64,000 bases of DNA from Bradyrhizobium sp. (GTDB lineage Bacteria; Pseudomonadota; Alphaproteobacteria; Rhizobiales; Xanthobacteraceae): the NCBI RefSeq assembly GCF_004799445.1, contig NZ_SSNA01000062.1, positions 18,720 to 82,719 on the forward strand, read 5' to 3'. The position numbers were made by a program, and so were the translations under genes. Shown piece by piece: positions 42,346 to 54,856 of the stretch (position 1 is the stretch's first letter; each line of letters starts with the position of its first letter). The notes below the pieces were generated by a model that saw only the letters and a list, made by a program, of their open reading frames with translations, was not told where the DNA came from and did no database searches.

Positions 42346-44505
42346 TCACACGATCAGAACGTCATGCAGCGTCAGCGGCGCGATGACACCGGTCAGCGTA
42401 ATGGATGCATCGTGGCCAAGGTCAATGACGGTGTCATGACCGACGATGTGGACCGCGAGGTGCGCGAAGTCGGCGGCAACGCTTGAGGCGATCTGCAGGG
42501 TGTCGTGACCCGCGAAGTCCCCGGCCCTGAAATTATTGATGACGTCCTGTCCGGAGGCCTGATTGAAGACGAAGGTATCGCCGCCGGCGCTGTTCAGGAC
42601 GGTGTTGGTCGTCGTCGCCTTCAGGCTAACACCCGCCGCATAGGCCGTCTCGGTATGGGAACCGTCACTATTGTCGAAGGTAGTCGCCAGCCGGTGCCCC
42701 GACGCGTCGATCACGTCGTGCCGCGCCGTATAGGCCTGCCCGGCAATCTCGTAGCTATCGACCTCCCGGCTGCCATCGAGGTGGCGGGCGGTCTCCGTCG
42801 TCAGGGTGCCGTTCGTGGCAAAGCTGGACTGCACGTAAGTACCGTCCTTCTGCGTCACGGTCTCTTGGGTGATGTGGCCAAGGCCATCGAACTGATCCAG
42901 CGTCTTGATGCCATTGGCGTCGACTGTCTGATTCAGGAGCAGCGATCCGTCGCTGCGATAGTCTTCGATCAGCACGCTATGGCCCGAGGCATCGTTGAGC
43001 GTATGCTGCGAAGTGTAGTCCTTGCCGACAATGCCGTAACTGTAGATGTCGCGTGAGCCATCGGCGTGACGCAGCGTTTCGGTTGTCAGGCTGCCGTCCG
43101 ACGCGTAGCTGGACTGCGTGTAGGATCCGTCCTTCTGCACCACCGTCTGCTCGACGATGTGACCGAGGTGGTCATATTGGTCCAGCGTCTTGACGCCGCT
43201 GGCGTCGACCGTCTGCTTCAGCGTCAGCGATCCGTCGGCGCGGTAGTCTTCAATCAGCAAACTGTGTCCCGACGCGTCGTTAAGCGTATGCTGCGAAGTG
43301 TAGTCCTTGCCGGCGATGTCGTAACTGTAGATGTCGCGCGAGCCGTTGGCGTGCCGGATGGTCTCGCTGGTTTCCAGTCCTGCTGCATTGAAGCTGAACT
43401 GATCGAACGCGCCGTCGAGATAGCTGGTTGTGAACTGTGTGAGGTGACCGGCCGCGTCGTAATCGGCGCGAACCACCGAGCCGTCGCCGTTGACCGCCTG
43501 CGTAAAGGCGTCCGCAACCCCATCGCCGTGGAAATACTGCGCGACCACGGCTTCGGCCGGCTTTCCCATCACCGAGTAGCCGGTGCTGGTGTACTTGTTG
43601 TTGAGGTCCCACTGCCAGAGTTCGACGCCCTTCATCCAGTCGCCGCCCTGCGCCGTCCAGACCTGAAAGAACGCCTTGTAGGCATCCGCCTGCGCGGCCG
43701 GATCGGGGATACCGTTGCCGGTCCACGACCCCGGCTCGATCGCGGTGCCATCCATGCTGCGGTAGCCCATCTCGGTCATCAGAACCGGTTTGCCATATTG
43801 CTCTGACAGCGAATGGAGGAAATCGACCGGCGATTTGTGTTCGAACGCTGCCGCCCAATAGGGATTGCCCGGCACCTGGTACCAGGCGTTGACGAGATCC
43901 TGCACGGTCGGGTTGCTGCTGGTCGTCAGCGGCGGATAGGTGTTCACGCCGATGGTGTCGAGCTGACCCCAGAACGAGACCCTGGAAGCCTCGTCGGTCG
44001 CTGCCGCATAGGTCAGTTCACCGTGATAGACTTGACGGACGGCGGAGATCAGATCGGTCCAGTAACCGAGATATTGCGAGCCCGACAGGCTGCTCATCTC
44101 GTTGCCGATGGCGAAAGTCTCGACGCCGCCGGCCTGGGCGATGGTGGCGAGATGCACGATCTCGGCCTTGTAGGAGGCAAAGAAGGCGCCGACATCAGCC
44201 GGCGCCATGCTCGAGGTCGGTGTTCCGTCCAGCGGGGAAATCGCCGCCTTGAAGACCACTGACAGCCCATCGGCGTGCGCGGCCTGAAAGCCCGCGAGCA
44301 GGCTTGCGTCGCTCTCCGTCTTGGCTGGATCGGCAATGACGGTGTCGGTGGTCCCGGTCTGGCTCCATATCCGCGCCGTCAGTTCGATCGAATTCGAACC
44401 AAGTGCAGCGATGGTTTGAAATGCCTGACTGGCGGAAGCGCTTGAGAACTGCCCGTTCCATTCGGACAACGCGCCAAAGCCCTGGACGTCGAAGATAGTT
44501 GCCAC
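42346..44505 (-). CDS. GH113-like glycoside hydrolase with repeat region and type I secretion-like C-terminus
   Basis: A 719-residue protein without an N-terminal signal peptide. Residues 1-330 look like a GH113 TIM barrel: likely acid/base E136 (FAIGNEMSSL) and nucleophile E245 (LMTEMGYRS), with LTYAAATDEASRVSFWGQLDTIGVNTYPPL between. GH113 enzymes known so far are beta-mannanases. Residues about 347-615 are repeats of 95 residues. The C-terminus (GGDTFVFNQASGQDVINNF and TVIDLGHDASITLTGV) is the kind found on RTX-related substrates of type I exporters. No exporter genes are adjacent. The target polysaccharide is unknown. Confidence 0.75.
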   Translation of the reverse strand: MATIFDVQGFGALSEWNGQFSSASASQAFQTIAALGSNSIELTARIWSQTGTTDTVIADPAKTESDASLLAGFQAAHADGLSVVFKAAISPLDGTPTSSMAPADVGAFFASYKAEIVHLATIAQAGGVETFAIGNEMSSLSGSQYLGYWTDLISAVRQVYHGELTYAAATDEASRVSFWGQLDTIGVNTYPPLTTSSNPTVQDLVNAWYQVPGNPYWAAAFEHKSPVDFLHSLSEQYGKPVLMTEMGYRSMDGTAIEPGSWTGNGIPDPAAQADAYKAFFQVWTAQGGDWMKGVELWQWDLNNKYTSTGYSVMGKPAEAVVAQYFHGDGVADAFTQAVNGDGSVVRADYDAAGHLTQFTTSYLDGAFDQFSFNAAGLETSETIRHANGSRDIYSYDIAGKDYTSQHTLNDASGHSLLIEDYRADGSLTLKQTVDASGVKTLDQYDHLGHIVEQTVVQKDGSYTQSSYASDGSLTTETLRHADGSRDIYSYGIVGKDYTSQHTLNDASGHSVLIEDYRSDGSLLLNQTVDANGIKTLDQFDGLGHITQETVTQKDGTYVQSSFATNGTLTTETARHLDGSREVDSYEIAGQAYTARHDVIDASGHRLATTFDNSDGSHTETAYAAGVSLKATTTNTVLNSAGGDTFVFNQASGQDVINNFRAGDFAGHDTLQIASSVAADFAHLAVHIVGHDTVIDLGHDASITLTGVIAPLTLHDVLIV
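42655..43338. repeat. 285-base tandem repeat inside the GH113-like gene
   Basis: Copies start (minus strand) at 43338, 43053 and 42768, exactly 285 bases apart, as shown by the recurring plus-strand GTAGCTATC/GTAACTGTAG pattern at 43321, 43036 and 42751. The first two are nearly identical (RDIYSYxIxGKDYTSQHTLN); the third is diverged and partial. A half unit precedes the first. Likely arisen by unequal recombination. Confidence 0.85.
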
Positions 44506-44667
44506 GCGAAAACTCCGTCTTTGTCTGACGGTTGACGCGAAGAAATTACCTTCGCCTTAAGAGCGCGATGTGCTGCACGTTAAATTTCAACCGTGTCAGT
44601 TCCACCGACGCGAAACCGATTTTGTTCCAGATCCGGAACTTGGTTGGCAGCACAATTCGCGCAGGCC

Positions 44668-45996
<1,329 letters not shown>

Positions 45997-46084
45997 CTAC
46001 AGCAAGCCACCGTGGCGGAAAAGGTTGCCTGGCCCGTGACGCCGTCGAACAAATTGTCTAATAACCCGGCAACGGAGACAAGTT

Positions 46085-46573
46085 ATGTCCAGCAAGCCCC
46101 GGAAATCATCAAAGTCGGTGCCGGATTCGTCCGCCCTGCAGCTTGGCCGCGCCGTGAAATGGCCCACGACGCCCGACGCGGCTAAACTCGACAGCGTGCC
46201 CAATCCGCAAAGGGACACGAATTACGTGGTGCGGTTCACCGCGCCGGAGTTCACCTCGCTGTGCCCGGTGACCGGCCAGCCCGATTTCGCGCATCTTGTG
46301 ATCGACTACGTCCCGGGGCCATGGCTGCTGGAGTCGAAATCCCTCAAACTCTATGTCGCGAGCTTCCGCAATCATGGCGCCTTCCACGAGGACTGCACGG
46401 TGGCGATCGGCAAACGGATCGCAGCGGAGATCAAGCCGAAATGGCTGCGCATCGGCGGCTACTGGTATCCGCGCGGCGGCATTCCGATCGACGTGTTCTG
46501 GCAGACCGGCAAATTGCCCAAGGGCGTGTGGATCCCGGATCAGGGCGTCGCGCCCTATCGCGGGCGGGGCTGA
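46085..46573 (+). CDS. queF: NADPH-dependent 7-cyano-7-deazaguanine reductase
   Basis: Queuosine-pathway enzyme reducing preQ0 to preQ1, 162 residues, the short unimodular form. The nucleophile is C60 ([11 protein letters not shown]) with D67, and [12 protein letters not shown] contributes the substrate-binding His/Glu. Divergent from eno. No other queuosine gene is in the window. Confidence 0.93.
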   Translation: MSSKPRKSSKSVPDSSALQLGRAVKWPTTPDAAKLDSVPNPQRDTNYVVRFTAPEFTSLCPVTGQPDFAHLVIDYVPGPWLLESKSLKLYVASFRNHGAFHEDCTVAIGKRIAAEIKPKWLRIGGYWYPRGGIPIDVFWQTGKLPKGVWIPDQGVAPYRGRG

Positions 46574-46660
46574 GCCGGCGCGCGCCCCGAGTTCCGCGCG
46601 AACGGCGGGACCGCCTGTTTCACGTGACGGTTTCGGCAAGAGGGCCAGCCAGCCATTCAT

Positions 46661-46709
46661 TATCAATCTATAAAATCGATTGATATTACCATTACAATCT
46701 GTTGGATTG
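46661..46709 (+). promoter_or_regulatory. Probable LysR operator upstream of yeiH
   Basis: Two inverted repeats 50-100 bases before the yeiH start: TATCAATC-N9-GATTGATA (46661-46685) and CAATC-N5-GATTG (46695-46709). Both share the half-site ATCAATC/GATTGAT type. Spaced dyads of this kind are typical recognition and activation sites of LysR regulators; the LysR gene at 47863 is the natural candidate. Confidence 0.5.
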
Positions 46710-46759
46710 ATTGATCGAAACTACCGATATCGCGTGGGCAAGCCGATGGAGCCCACCCC

Positions 46760-47856
46760 ATGACCAGCCCAGCCCCCCAACTCATTTCGGACACCGACCT
46801 CGCCCTTTCGCTTGACCCAGCCCAGACCGTGCCGTCAGAGCTGCAACCCGCTCGGGGCGGAGCCATCCTGGCCATTCTCCCGGGCCTGCTGCTGGCGGCG
46901 GTCGTGGCGATATCCGGCTATCTGCTCCGTTCGCTGCCGGGCATGCCGACGTTCAGCCCGATGATCCTCGCCATCCTGCTCGGCACGGCTTTCCATAATC
47001 TCGTCGGCACCCGGCAATCGCCAGGCCGGGGGTCACCTTCAGCCAGCGGCGACTGCTGCGCATCGCCATCATCCTGCTCGGGCTTCAATTGACCATCAGC
47101 CAGGTGATCGAGGTCGGCGGCCGCGGCATCGGCATCATCGCGGCGACGCTGGCGGCCACTTTCGCCTTTACCGTCTGGATGGGAAAGCTCCTGGGCGTCG
47201 ATCGCAAATTGACGCAGCTGATCGCAGCCGGAACATCCATTTGCGGCGCATCGGCCGTCATCGCCACCAACACGGTGACCGAAGCACCCGACGAAGACGT
47301 CGCCTACGCGGTCGCCTGCGTGACCGTATTCGGATCGGTGGCAATGTTTAGCTACCCGCTACTGCCGGGGCTTCTGCACCTTGACCCGCATGCATTCGGA
47401 CTTTGGAGCGGTGCGTCGATCCACGAAATCGCGCAGGTCGTCGCGGCTTCGTTCCAGGACGGGCAGAAGGCCGGCGAGTTCGGAACCATCGCAAAATTGT
47501 CACGCGTCATGCTTCTGGCACCCACTGTGATGGTGCTGGGGTTGTTGCGAGCTTCGAACGTGGAGAAGGATGGCCCCGTCGCAACCGCGCCTTCCACCCG
47601 GCCTCCTCTGCCCTGGTTCGTGCTCGGCTTTGTGGCACTGGTTGGGCTCAACAGCCTGATCACCCTTCCCGCCGCAGATAAGATCTGGATCGTGGCCGTT
47701 ACAACCTTCCTGCTGTCGGTTGCCCTGGCCGCCATGGGACTGGAGACCGACATCCGCAGGCTGACAGCCAGGGGAATTCGACCTGCGCTGCTTGGTGCGC
47801 TGGCCTTCATCTTTATTGCAAGCTTCAGCCTCGTGCTCATCAAACTCATTGGATAG
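46760..47856 (+). pseudogene. yeiH: YeiH-family putative sulfate exporter, frameshifted
   Basis: A polytopic membrane protein split by a frame change near 47020. The N-terminal part (from ATG 46760, GGAG 8 bases upstream) reads to NLVGTRQS, then runs out of frame to a stop at 47092. The remainder is open in another frame through [14 protein letters not shown] and [11 protein letters not shown] to 47856. One extra G after 47020 would give [13 protein letters not shown] and restore a full-length protein of about 365 residues. Real mutation and sequencing error cannot be told apart here. Confidence 0.85.
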
Positions 47857-47862
47857 CGGCTC

Positions 47863-48768
47863 ATGACACTGGAACAGCTTCGCATCTTCGTCGCCGTCGC
47901 GGAAAAACAACATGTCACGCAGGCAGCGAGCGAACTCAACCTGACGCAATCGGCGACGAGCGCTGCCATCGCGGCGCTCGAAGCCCGTTACGGCATCAAG
48001 CTGTTCGACCGCATCGGCCGGGGCATTGTGTTGACGCAAACGGGTCGCGATTTCCTGATCGAGGCACGTGCCGTGCTGGCGCGCGCCAAAGCCGCCGCGC
48101 AGGTGCTCAACGATCTCGCCGGTTTGAAACGCGGTTCCTTGACCATAGCGGCAAGCCAGACGGTCGGGAACTATTGGTTGCCCGGCCGTCTCCAGGCCTT
48201 TCACACCGCCCACCCCGGCATTGATCTGCGCCTCACTGTCGCCAATACCGAGCAGGTGGCGCGTGCGGTTCTTCAGGGAAGCGCCGACCTCGGGTTTGTC
48301 GAAGGCGATGTCGATGAGCCCTTGCTGGCGGCCAGAAAGTTCGACGGAGACTCGATGATTATGGTCGTTGGCGCAAAACACCCATGGGTCAGCCGGACAA
48401 AAATCGCGCCAAAGGATTTGCTGGCGACCGCCTGGGTGCTTCGGGAGCGTGGCTCCGGCACCCGGTCAATGTTCGAGGCGGCACTTCGGCAGTCCGGCAT
48501 CAAACTGTCCGATCTTCGGGTCGCGCTGGAACTGCCCTCGAACGAAGCGGTCCGCACCGCCGTCGAAGCCGGCGATTGCGCCACCGCAATTTCAGACCTG
48601 GTCGTGGCTCCATCGCTTGCAGCCAAGACCCTGCACCGGGTCAGGTTCGATCTGCCGCGACGCTCATTTTACATCTTGCGGCACAAGGAGCGGCATACGA
48701 GCCGCGTCGAACAAGCCCTGCTCACGTCGCTCCATGAAACCGCGCCGGGGAAGCAAATGAGCCGGTGA
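47863..48768 (+). CDS. LysR-type regulator (YeiE/CysB-like)
   Basis: A 301-residue LysR regulator: N-terminal helix-turn-helix (MTLEQLRIFVAVAEKQHVTQAASELNLTQ gives the pattern, split here) and a substrate-binding domain from about 90 (GSLTIAASQTVGNYWLPG). It starts 6 bases after yeiH, as in the enterobacterial yeiH-yeiE neighbourhood, and probably acts at the dyads at 46661-46709. The inducer is unknown; sulfite has been proposed for YeiE. Confidence 0.88.
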   Translation: MTLEQLRIFVAVAEKQHVTQAASELNLTQSATSAAIAALEARYGIKLFDRIGRGIVLTQTGRDFLIEARAVLARAKAAAQVLNDLAGLKRGSLTIAASQTVGNYWLPGRLQAFHTAHPGIDLRLTVANTEQVARAVLQGSADLGFVEGDVDEPLLAARKFDGDSMIMVVGAKHPWVSRTKIAPKDLLATAWVLRERGSGTRSMFEAALRQSGIKLSDLRVALELPSNEAVRTAVEAGDCATAISDLVVAPSLAAKTLHRVRFDLPRRSFYILRHKERHTSRVEQALLTSLHETAPGKQMSR

Positions 48769-48875
48769 TCGGCCGAAGGCACGATGAATCTCCTTGGCTA
48801 AATTCAATCCTCCGCATCAGTATGGGCTGCGGAAGCCTCAGTTATGGCAGGCAGGAAGCCCAACAAGGTGCACGC

Positions 48876-49688
48876 ATGGAACTGACCTCCGACGTTGCCG
48901 ACTTCACGCGACGTGACCTTTACCTGCTCGGCAAGACAAAGCCCGTGCTGGTGACGGGAACGACTGGCCCCGCTGTCGTTGTCATCCACGAGATCTGTGG
49001 TTTTACGGCTAGCCTTGCGCGCTTTTGCCGCTGGATGCGAGACGCGGGATTCCGTGTCTATGCGCCTATCCTGTTCGGCGAGCCGGATGCGGGCAACGCC
49101 GAAGAGTCGTCCTCCGCCATGCGCATTGTTTCGCTTTGCATATCGCGCGAGTTCACGATTCTGAGGGCCAACCAGTCCAGCCCGGTGACGGATTGGCTGC
49201 GCGCGCTTGCACGTCTTGCCCATGAAGAGTGCGGTGGTCCCGGGGTCGGAGCCATCGGCATGTGCCTGACGGGTGGCTTTGCTCTCTCGATGGCGCTTGA
49301 CCCCGTCGTGCTGGCCTCGGTTCTCGCGCAACCCGGCCTGCCGGCGTTCAGCCCGGCCGCGCTCGATATCGCGCATGCCGATCTCGCCCGGGTGAAGGAA
49401 CGCACCCGCCACGGGCTGGCACTGCGCGGCTATCGCTTTGAAGGCGACACGCTGTGCCAAGCCTCACGCTTTGCGACCTTGCGTGCCGCCTTCGGCACGG
49501 CCTTCACCGGCACCGAACTGCCCGATAGCGCCGGCAACCCCGCCGGCATGAAGGCAGATGGAAAGCCGCCGCATTCGGTCTTTACCCGCGACCTCATCGA
49601 TGCCGCCGGCCAGCCGACACGGGCGGCTGTGGACGAAGTGATTGGTTTTTTCAGAGGGGCTTTGCAGCAACCGAGGCCGGTGGCGTAA
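48876..49688 (+). CDS. Dienelactone hydrolase family protein
   Basis: A 270-residue alpha/beta hydrolase. The probable nucleophile is the cysteine in IGMCLTGGFAL, with the later Asp in RFEGDTLC and His in PPHSVFT. The oxyanion region is VVIHEICGF. Dienelactone hydrolases open lactones in chlorocatechol breakdown, but no such pathway is nearby. The ATG at 48876 (MELTSDVADF) fits; the frame is open upstream to 48765. Confidence 0.82.
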   Translation: MELTSDVADFTRRDLYLLGKTKPVLVTGTTGPAVVVIHEICGFTASLARFCRWMRDAGFRVYAPILFGEPDAGNAEESSSAMRIVSLCISREFTILRANQSSPVTDWLRALARLAHEECGGPGVGAIGMCLTGGFALSMALDPVVLASVLAQPGLPAFSPAALDIAHADLARVKERTRHGLALRGYRFEGDTLCQASRFATLRAAFGTAFTGTELPDSAGNPAGMKADGKPPHSVFTRDLIDAAGQPTRAAVDEVIGFFRGALQQPRPVA

Positions 49689-49690
49689 GC

Positions 49691-50899
49691 CTATGTCGCG
49701 CCCGCATCCGCGGGCCTCGTCTGGCGCAGCAACCGCGCACAGGCAAAGCCGAGCGCGACGATGATGACCGCGCTGGTCAGCAAGGTCGGGATCTTGCCCA
49801 CGTTCTGGATGCCAAACCCGTAGGCGATCGGGCCGACGGTCTGACCCATGAAAAAGAAGAACGAGTGCAGCGACAGCGCGGTGGCGCGGGCTTCCACCGA
49901 GAGTTCGCTGGCGAAGACCTGCAGGCAACCGTGGATCATGTAGAAGCCCCAACCCATAAACAGCAGACTGATCGCCTGGATCTTCCAGCTGGGGCCGAAC
50001 GCAATGGCGGCGAGTTGCAGGCCAACCAGTGTCGCACCCGCGATCATCATTCCCTTGACGCCCAGCCGTGGCAGAAAGCGGGAAACCGTCATCGTATAAA
50101 ACAGACCGCCGACAGCGAAACCTGCGATGACAATCCCGGCAATCGACAGGCTGGTTTCGCCGAGTTCGAACAGGAATGAGGCAAGGTAGGGAAACAAGCC
50201 AAGCACGCAGCAACCTTCGATAAAGACCGCGGCATAACACAGCGCATTCGGATTGGAGAAGATGGTGCGATAGCCGTGCCGGAGCGTCGAGAGACTGGTC
50301 CTCGGGGCGCGCGTCAGCGCCGCGCCGCGAAAGCCGGCGGCCACTGCGACCGAAGCTGCGACCACCAACAGACCGAGCACCGCCAGCACCCCGCGCCAGC
50401 CCAGGAAGTCGCCGATCACCCCGGAAAAGGAGGCGCCGAGCAGGTTGCCGGTCATGGACCCCGCCAGCGTACGTCCGATCGCGACCTGGCGCTTCTCGGG
50501 CGCCACCAGGTCGCTGGTCAGGCCCAGCGCGACCGGAAAGACGCCGCCGGAGCCGATGCCGGCGAGAATGCGTGTTGCGAACAACAGCGGAAACGACGTC
50601 GACATCGCGCCAAGGATATTCGCCAGGCCCAGCAGCACCAGGCACACAATCATCAGCCGCGCCTTGCCGAACATATCCGCCGCCGCGCCGAGCACGGGCT
50701 GTATGATCGCAAAGGTGAAGGCAAACACCGCCGAGAAACTCGCGGCAGTGGCGATGCTCACGCCGAATTCGTCGGCGATGTGCGGCAGTACCGGATCAAG
50801 CGCGCGGGCCGACAGGCTCGCCGCAAATGTCGCGATCGCAATGATGTTGATCGCCGGCGGCATGCGCGGCTCGTGCTGCCGCAGTCCTGGTTGCGGCAT
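49691..50899 (-). CDS. MFS transporter
   Basis: A 402-residue major facilitator with about 12 membrane segments. The A-motif-like loop GAAADMFGKARLM follows segment 2, and GRTLAGSMTGNLLGASFSGVIGDFLGWR is typical of drug/arabinose-efflux-type members. Its start overlaps the kdsA stop by one base (TGATG), so it is translated after kdsA. Substrate unknown. Confidence 0.87.
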   Translation of the reverse strand: MPQPGLRQHEPRMPPAINIIAIATFAASLSARALDPVLPHIADEFGVSIATAASFSAVFAFTFAIIQPVLGAAADMFGKARLMIVCLVLLGLANILGAMSTSFPLLFATRILAGIGSGGVFPVALGLTSDLVAPEKRQVAIGRTLAGSMTGNLLGASFSGVIGDFLGWRGVLAVLGLLVVAASVAVAAGFRGAALTRAPRTSLSTLRHGYRTIFSNPNALCYAAVFIEGCCVLGLFPYLASFLFELGETSLSIAGIVIAGFAVGGLFYTMTVSRFLPRLGVKGMMIAGATLVGLQLAAIAFGPSWKIQAISLLFMGWGFYMIHGCLQVFASELSVEARATALSLHSFFFFMGQTVGPIAYGFGIQNVGKIPTLLTSAVIIVALGFACARLLRQTRPADAGAT

Positions 50900-51774
50900 C
50901 AGCGCGCTTCGTTCTTTTCAGAATTCCTGCCGACGTTCTTGGCGATCGCGTCGAACGCCATCAGCGTCCGCACCAGACCTTCGAACTCGCGCAGCGGCAC
51001 CATGTTTGGACCGTCGGAAGGAGCATGGTCGGGATCGGGATGGGTTTCGATGAACACGCCGGCGACGCCGACCGCGACCGCGGCGCGCGCCAGAACCGGC
51101 ACAAATTCGCGCTCGCCACCCGACGAGGTGCCTTGGCCGCCGGGTTGCTGCACCGAATGGGTGGCGTCGAAGATCACGGGGGCGCCGGTCGTGCGCGCCA
51201 GGATCGGCAGCGCCCGCATGTCCGAAACCAGCGTGTTATAGCCGAACGAAGCGCCACGCTCGGTGACCAGGACGTTGGGGTTACCGGCGCCGGTGATCTT
51301 GGCAACGACATTGGCCATGTCCCACGGCGCCAGGAACTGTCCCTTCTTGACGTTGACGACCTTGCCGGTCGCGGCGGCCGCCTGCAGCAGATCGGTCTGC
51401 CGGCACAGGAACGCCGGAATCTGCAGGACATCGACGGCTTGCGCAGCTTCCGCGCATTGCGCAACTTCATGAACGTCAGTGAGTACCGGCAAACCCAGCG
51501 ATGAGCGTATCTCGGCGAAGACCGGCAGCGCCTGGGAAAGCCCGATACCGCGCGCGGCGGATGCGCTGGTACGATTGGCCTTGTCGAACGACGTCTTGTA
51601 GACGAGACCGATGCCGAGGCGGCCTGCGATCTCCTTCAGCGCACTGGCCACTTCTAGCGCGTGGGCGCGGCTCTCGAGCTGGCACGGGCCGGCGATGATC
51701 GAAATCGGCAGGTGATTGCCGAATTTGACCGTCCCCGCGGAGACCACCGACGCAGCTGAAATATTGGCGTTCAA
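50899..51774 (-). CDS. kdsA: 2-dehydro-3-deoxyphosphooctonate aldolase (KDO8P synthase)
   Basis: Condenses PEP and arabinose 5-phosphate to KDO 8-phosphate for lipid A/LPS core, 291 residues. The N-terminal [11 protein letters not shown] has a cysteine (C31) at the position that is a metal ligand in class II KDO8P synthases; the E. coli type has Asn. [18 protein letters not shown] is the conserved C-terminal loop. Confidence 0.95.
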   Translation of the reverse strand: MNANISAASVVSAGTVKFGNHLPISIIAGPCQLESRAHALEVASALKEIAGRLGIGLVYKTSFDKANRTSASAARGIGLSQALPVFAEIRSSLGLPVLTDVHEVAQCAEAAQAVDVLQIPAFLCRQTDLLQAAAATGKVVNVKKGQFLAPWDMANVVAKITGAGNPNVLVTERGASFGYNTLVSDMRALPILARTTGAPVIFDATHSVQQPGGQGTSSGGEREFVPVLARAAVAVGVAGVFIETHPDPDHAPSDGPNMVPLREFEGLVRTLMAFDAIAKNVGRNSEKNEAR

Positions 51775-52101
51775 AACGTTTCCCTTTTTGAGCGCCCGTG
51801 ACCATGCAGGGCGGAGGCGACCGGATCAACCCTTGCTCGCGTATTCACCAAAGCGGTCAGCGCTTTGGCCTCGCAATCAGGTTTGCACCGATGGCGTAGC
51901 CTGATCCACGGTCGAATACGCCCTCAATATCCATGCGGCCCAGTATATCAGGGTTGTGTCTGCACCAGAGGTGGCGGTTCCGGCCGCTGGCCGTAAAAAT
52001 CCTGCGCCGACGTCGAATTCCGCTTCGTTGTCGACATCACCAAGCACGAATAAGATGTGGTCGAGACCGCAGGGATCCGGCGAAACCCCCTCGGGTCGCG
52101 G
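51775..52101. other. Gap between kdsA and the NIPSNAP gene
   Basis: 327 bases. On the minus strand an open stretch continues in frame after the NIPSNAP stop and reads CGLDHILFVLGDVDNEAEF and RPAAGTATSGADTTLIYW, but it has no start codon or ribosome site in a suitable place. It may be a gene remnant or chance. The kdsA promoter should lie in the right part of 51775-51900. Confidence 0.4.
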
Positions 52102-52428
52102 TCACTTCACCGCAGAGAATGCGGTCGGCACCAGCAATTGACTGACGATGTTGCCCACAATCTGGCCGTCGGCCTCGGTTTGCGCGCGCGCGGCGATCCA
52201 GTCGGGATCGGTCTGAAAAGCCGTCCACTTCTTCTCGCGCTCCGCCAGCGATTCCCAGGCGAGCAGATAGGTGAGTTCCTGATTGGATTCGCCGATCAGC
52301 GTGGTGAAGAAACCGGCCTGCCTGATCCCGTGTTTTTCAAACAGCTTCAGCGTGATGGTCTCGAAACGCTTCAACAGCGCGGGCAGCCGGCCCGGCACAC
52401 AGCGATAGACGCGGGTTTCGTAAATCAT
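52102..52428 (-). CDS. NIPSNAP family protein
   Basis: A 108-residue ferredoxin-like-fold protein: MIYETRVYRCVPGRLPALLKRF, a central GFFTTLIGESNQELTYLLAW strand-helix, and the final VSQLLVPT. NIPSNAP proteins are stress-inducible dimeric alpha-beta barrels of unclear function. Monocistronic. Confidence 0.88.
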   Translation of the reverse strand: MIYETRVYRCVPGRLPALLKRFETITLKLFEKHGIRQAGFFTTLIGESNQELTYLLAWESLAEREKKWTAFQTDPDWIAARAQTEADGQIVGNIVSQLLVPTAFSAVK

Positions 52429-52521
52429 CGGCGTAACTCCCTGATCTGTTTTCCTGACGATAGTGAGGATCGTTTTGTCGCAACAATCGGCGCGTCCGTC
52501 AAAGGCCGCCGGCGCATGGCA

Positions 52522-54165
<1,644 letters not shown>

Positions 54166-54320
54166 TTAAGGCTACCGGCGCGATTCGCCAAAGCCAAAAG
54201 CGTTGCCGTAGCGAACATTTTGCCAGGCTGTGGGTGACTTGGAATTCTGAGCGCTGTCAGCGTGTTGATAGGGATTGCTGATGCAGGACGATAGATGCCG
54301 TCCTGCATGGCCATCCTGCT

Positions 54321-54710
54321 TTATTGCGAACGCGGCGCCTGCGGGCCGGACGGTGCGGGCTGATTCTGCTGTTCGTCGGACTTCTTCAGCGAATCCAGAA
54401 CGCCTCCGCCGCTGGTCGGCGGAGCGATCGGCGTCGCCCCACCTGAAGGCTGCGATTGCGAGGCAGGAACAATGATCGAACTCGGCTTGCGGTCGTAGCT
54501 TGCGAGCCATGACAGCAACAGGCTGGTGATGAAGAATCCCACCGCAAGCACGGCCGTCGTGCGCGTGAGCAAGTTGGCGGTGCCGCGGCTCGACATGAAG
54601 CCGGCACCGCCGCCAACGCCGAGGCCACCGCCCTCGGATTTCTGCAACAGCACGGTCGCGATTAACGTCGCGACGATCATCAGGTGGACTACGATAACGA
54701 CAGTCTGCAT
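54321..54710 (-). CDS. secG: Preprotein translocase subunit SecG
   Basis: A 129-residue SecG: two membrane helices (MQTVVIVVHLMIVATLIATV; AVLAVGFFITSLLLSWL) joined by the conserved LLQKSEGGGLGVGGGAG loop, then the long Pro/Ser-rich tail usual in alphaproteobacteria. GGAAGG precedes the ATG at 54710. It follows tpiA and precedes pyrG. Confidence 0.93.
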   Translation of the reverse strand: MQTVVIVVHLMIVATLIATVLLQKSEGGGLGVGGGAGFMSSRGTANLLTRTTAVLAVGFFITSLLLSWLASYDRKPSSIIVPASQSQPSGGATPIAPPTSGGGVLDSLKKSDEQQNQPAPSGPQAPRSQ

Positions 54711-54856
54711 TGCTACCTTCCGTCGCAAACCAAAAGCGCCGGTATCCGGCAGCAGGTTGGGCTTGCGGGGTTTGAAGTCGCGCGGTGTTACACGATTGGA
54801 CGGGGCATTGTCACCCCCGGGGGATCACCATGTCCACCGCACCGCTTCGCCATTAG

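Noticed and set aside
42655..43338. The 285-base repeats as a mobile element
   Set aside because: They keep reading frame exactly, lie wholly inside one gene, and have no inverted ends or transposase; they are protein repeats.
51903..52101. In-frame extension beyond the NIPSNAP stop with protein-like composition
   Set aside because: No suitable start codon or ribosome site, and no family recognised; mentioned under the gap only.
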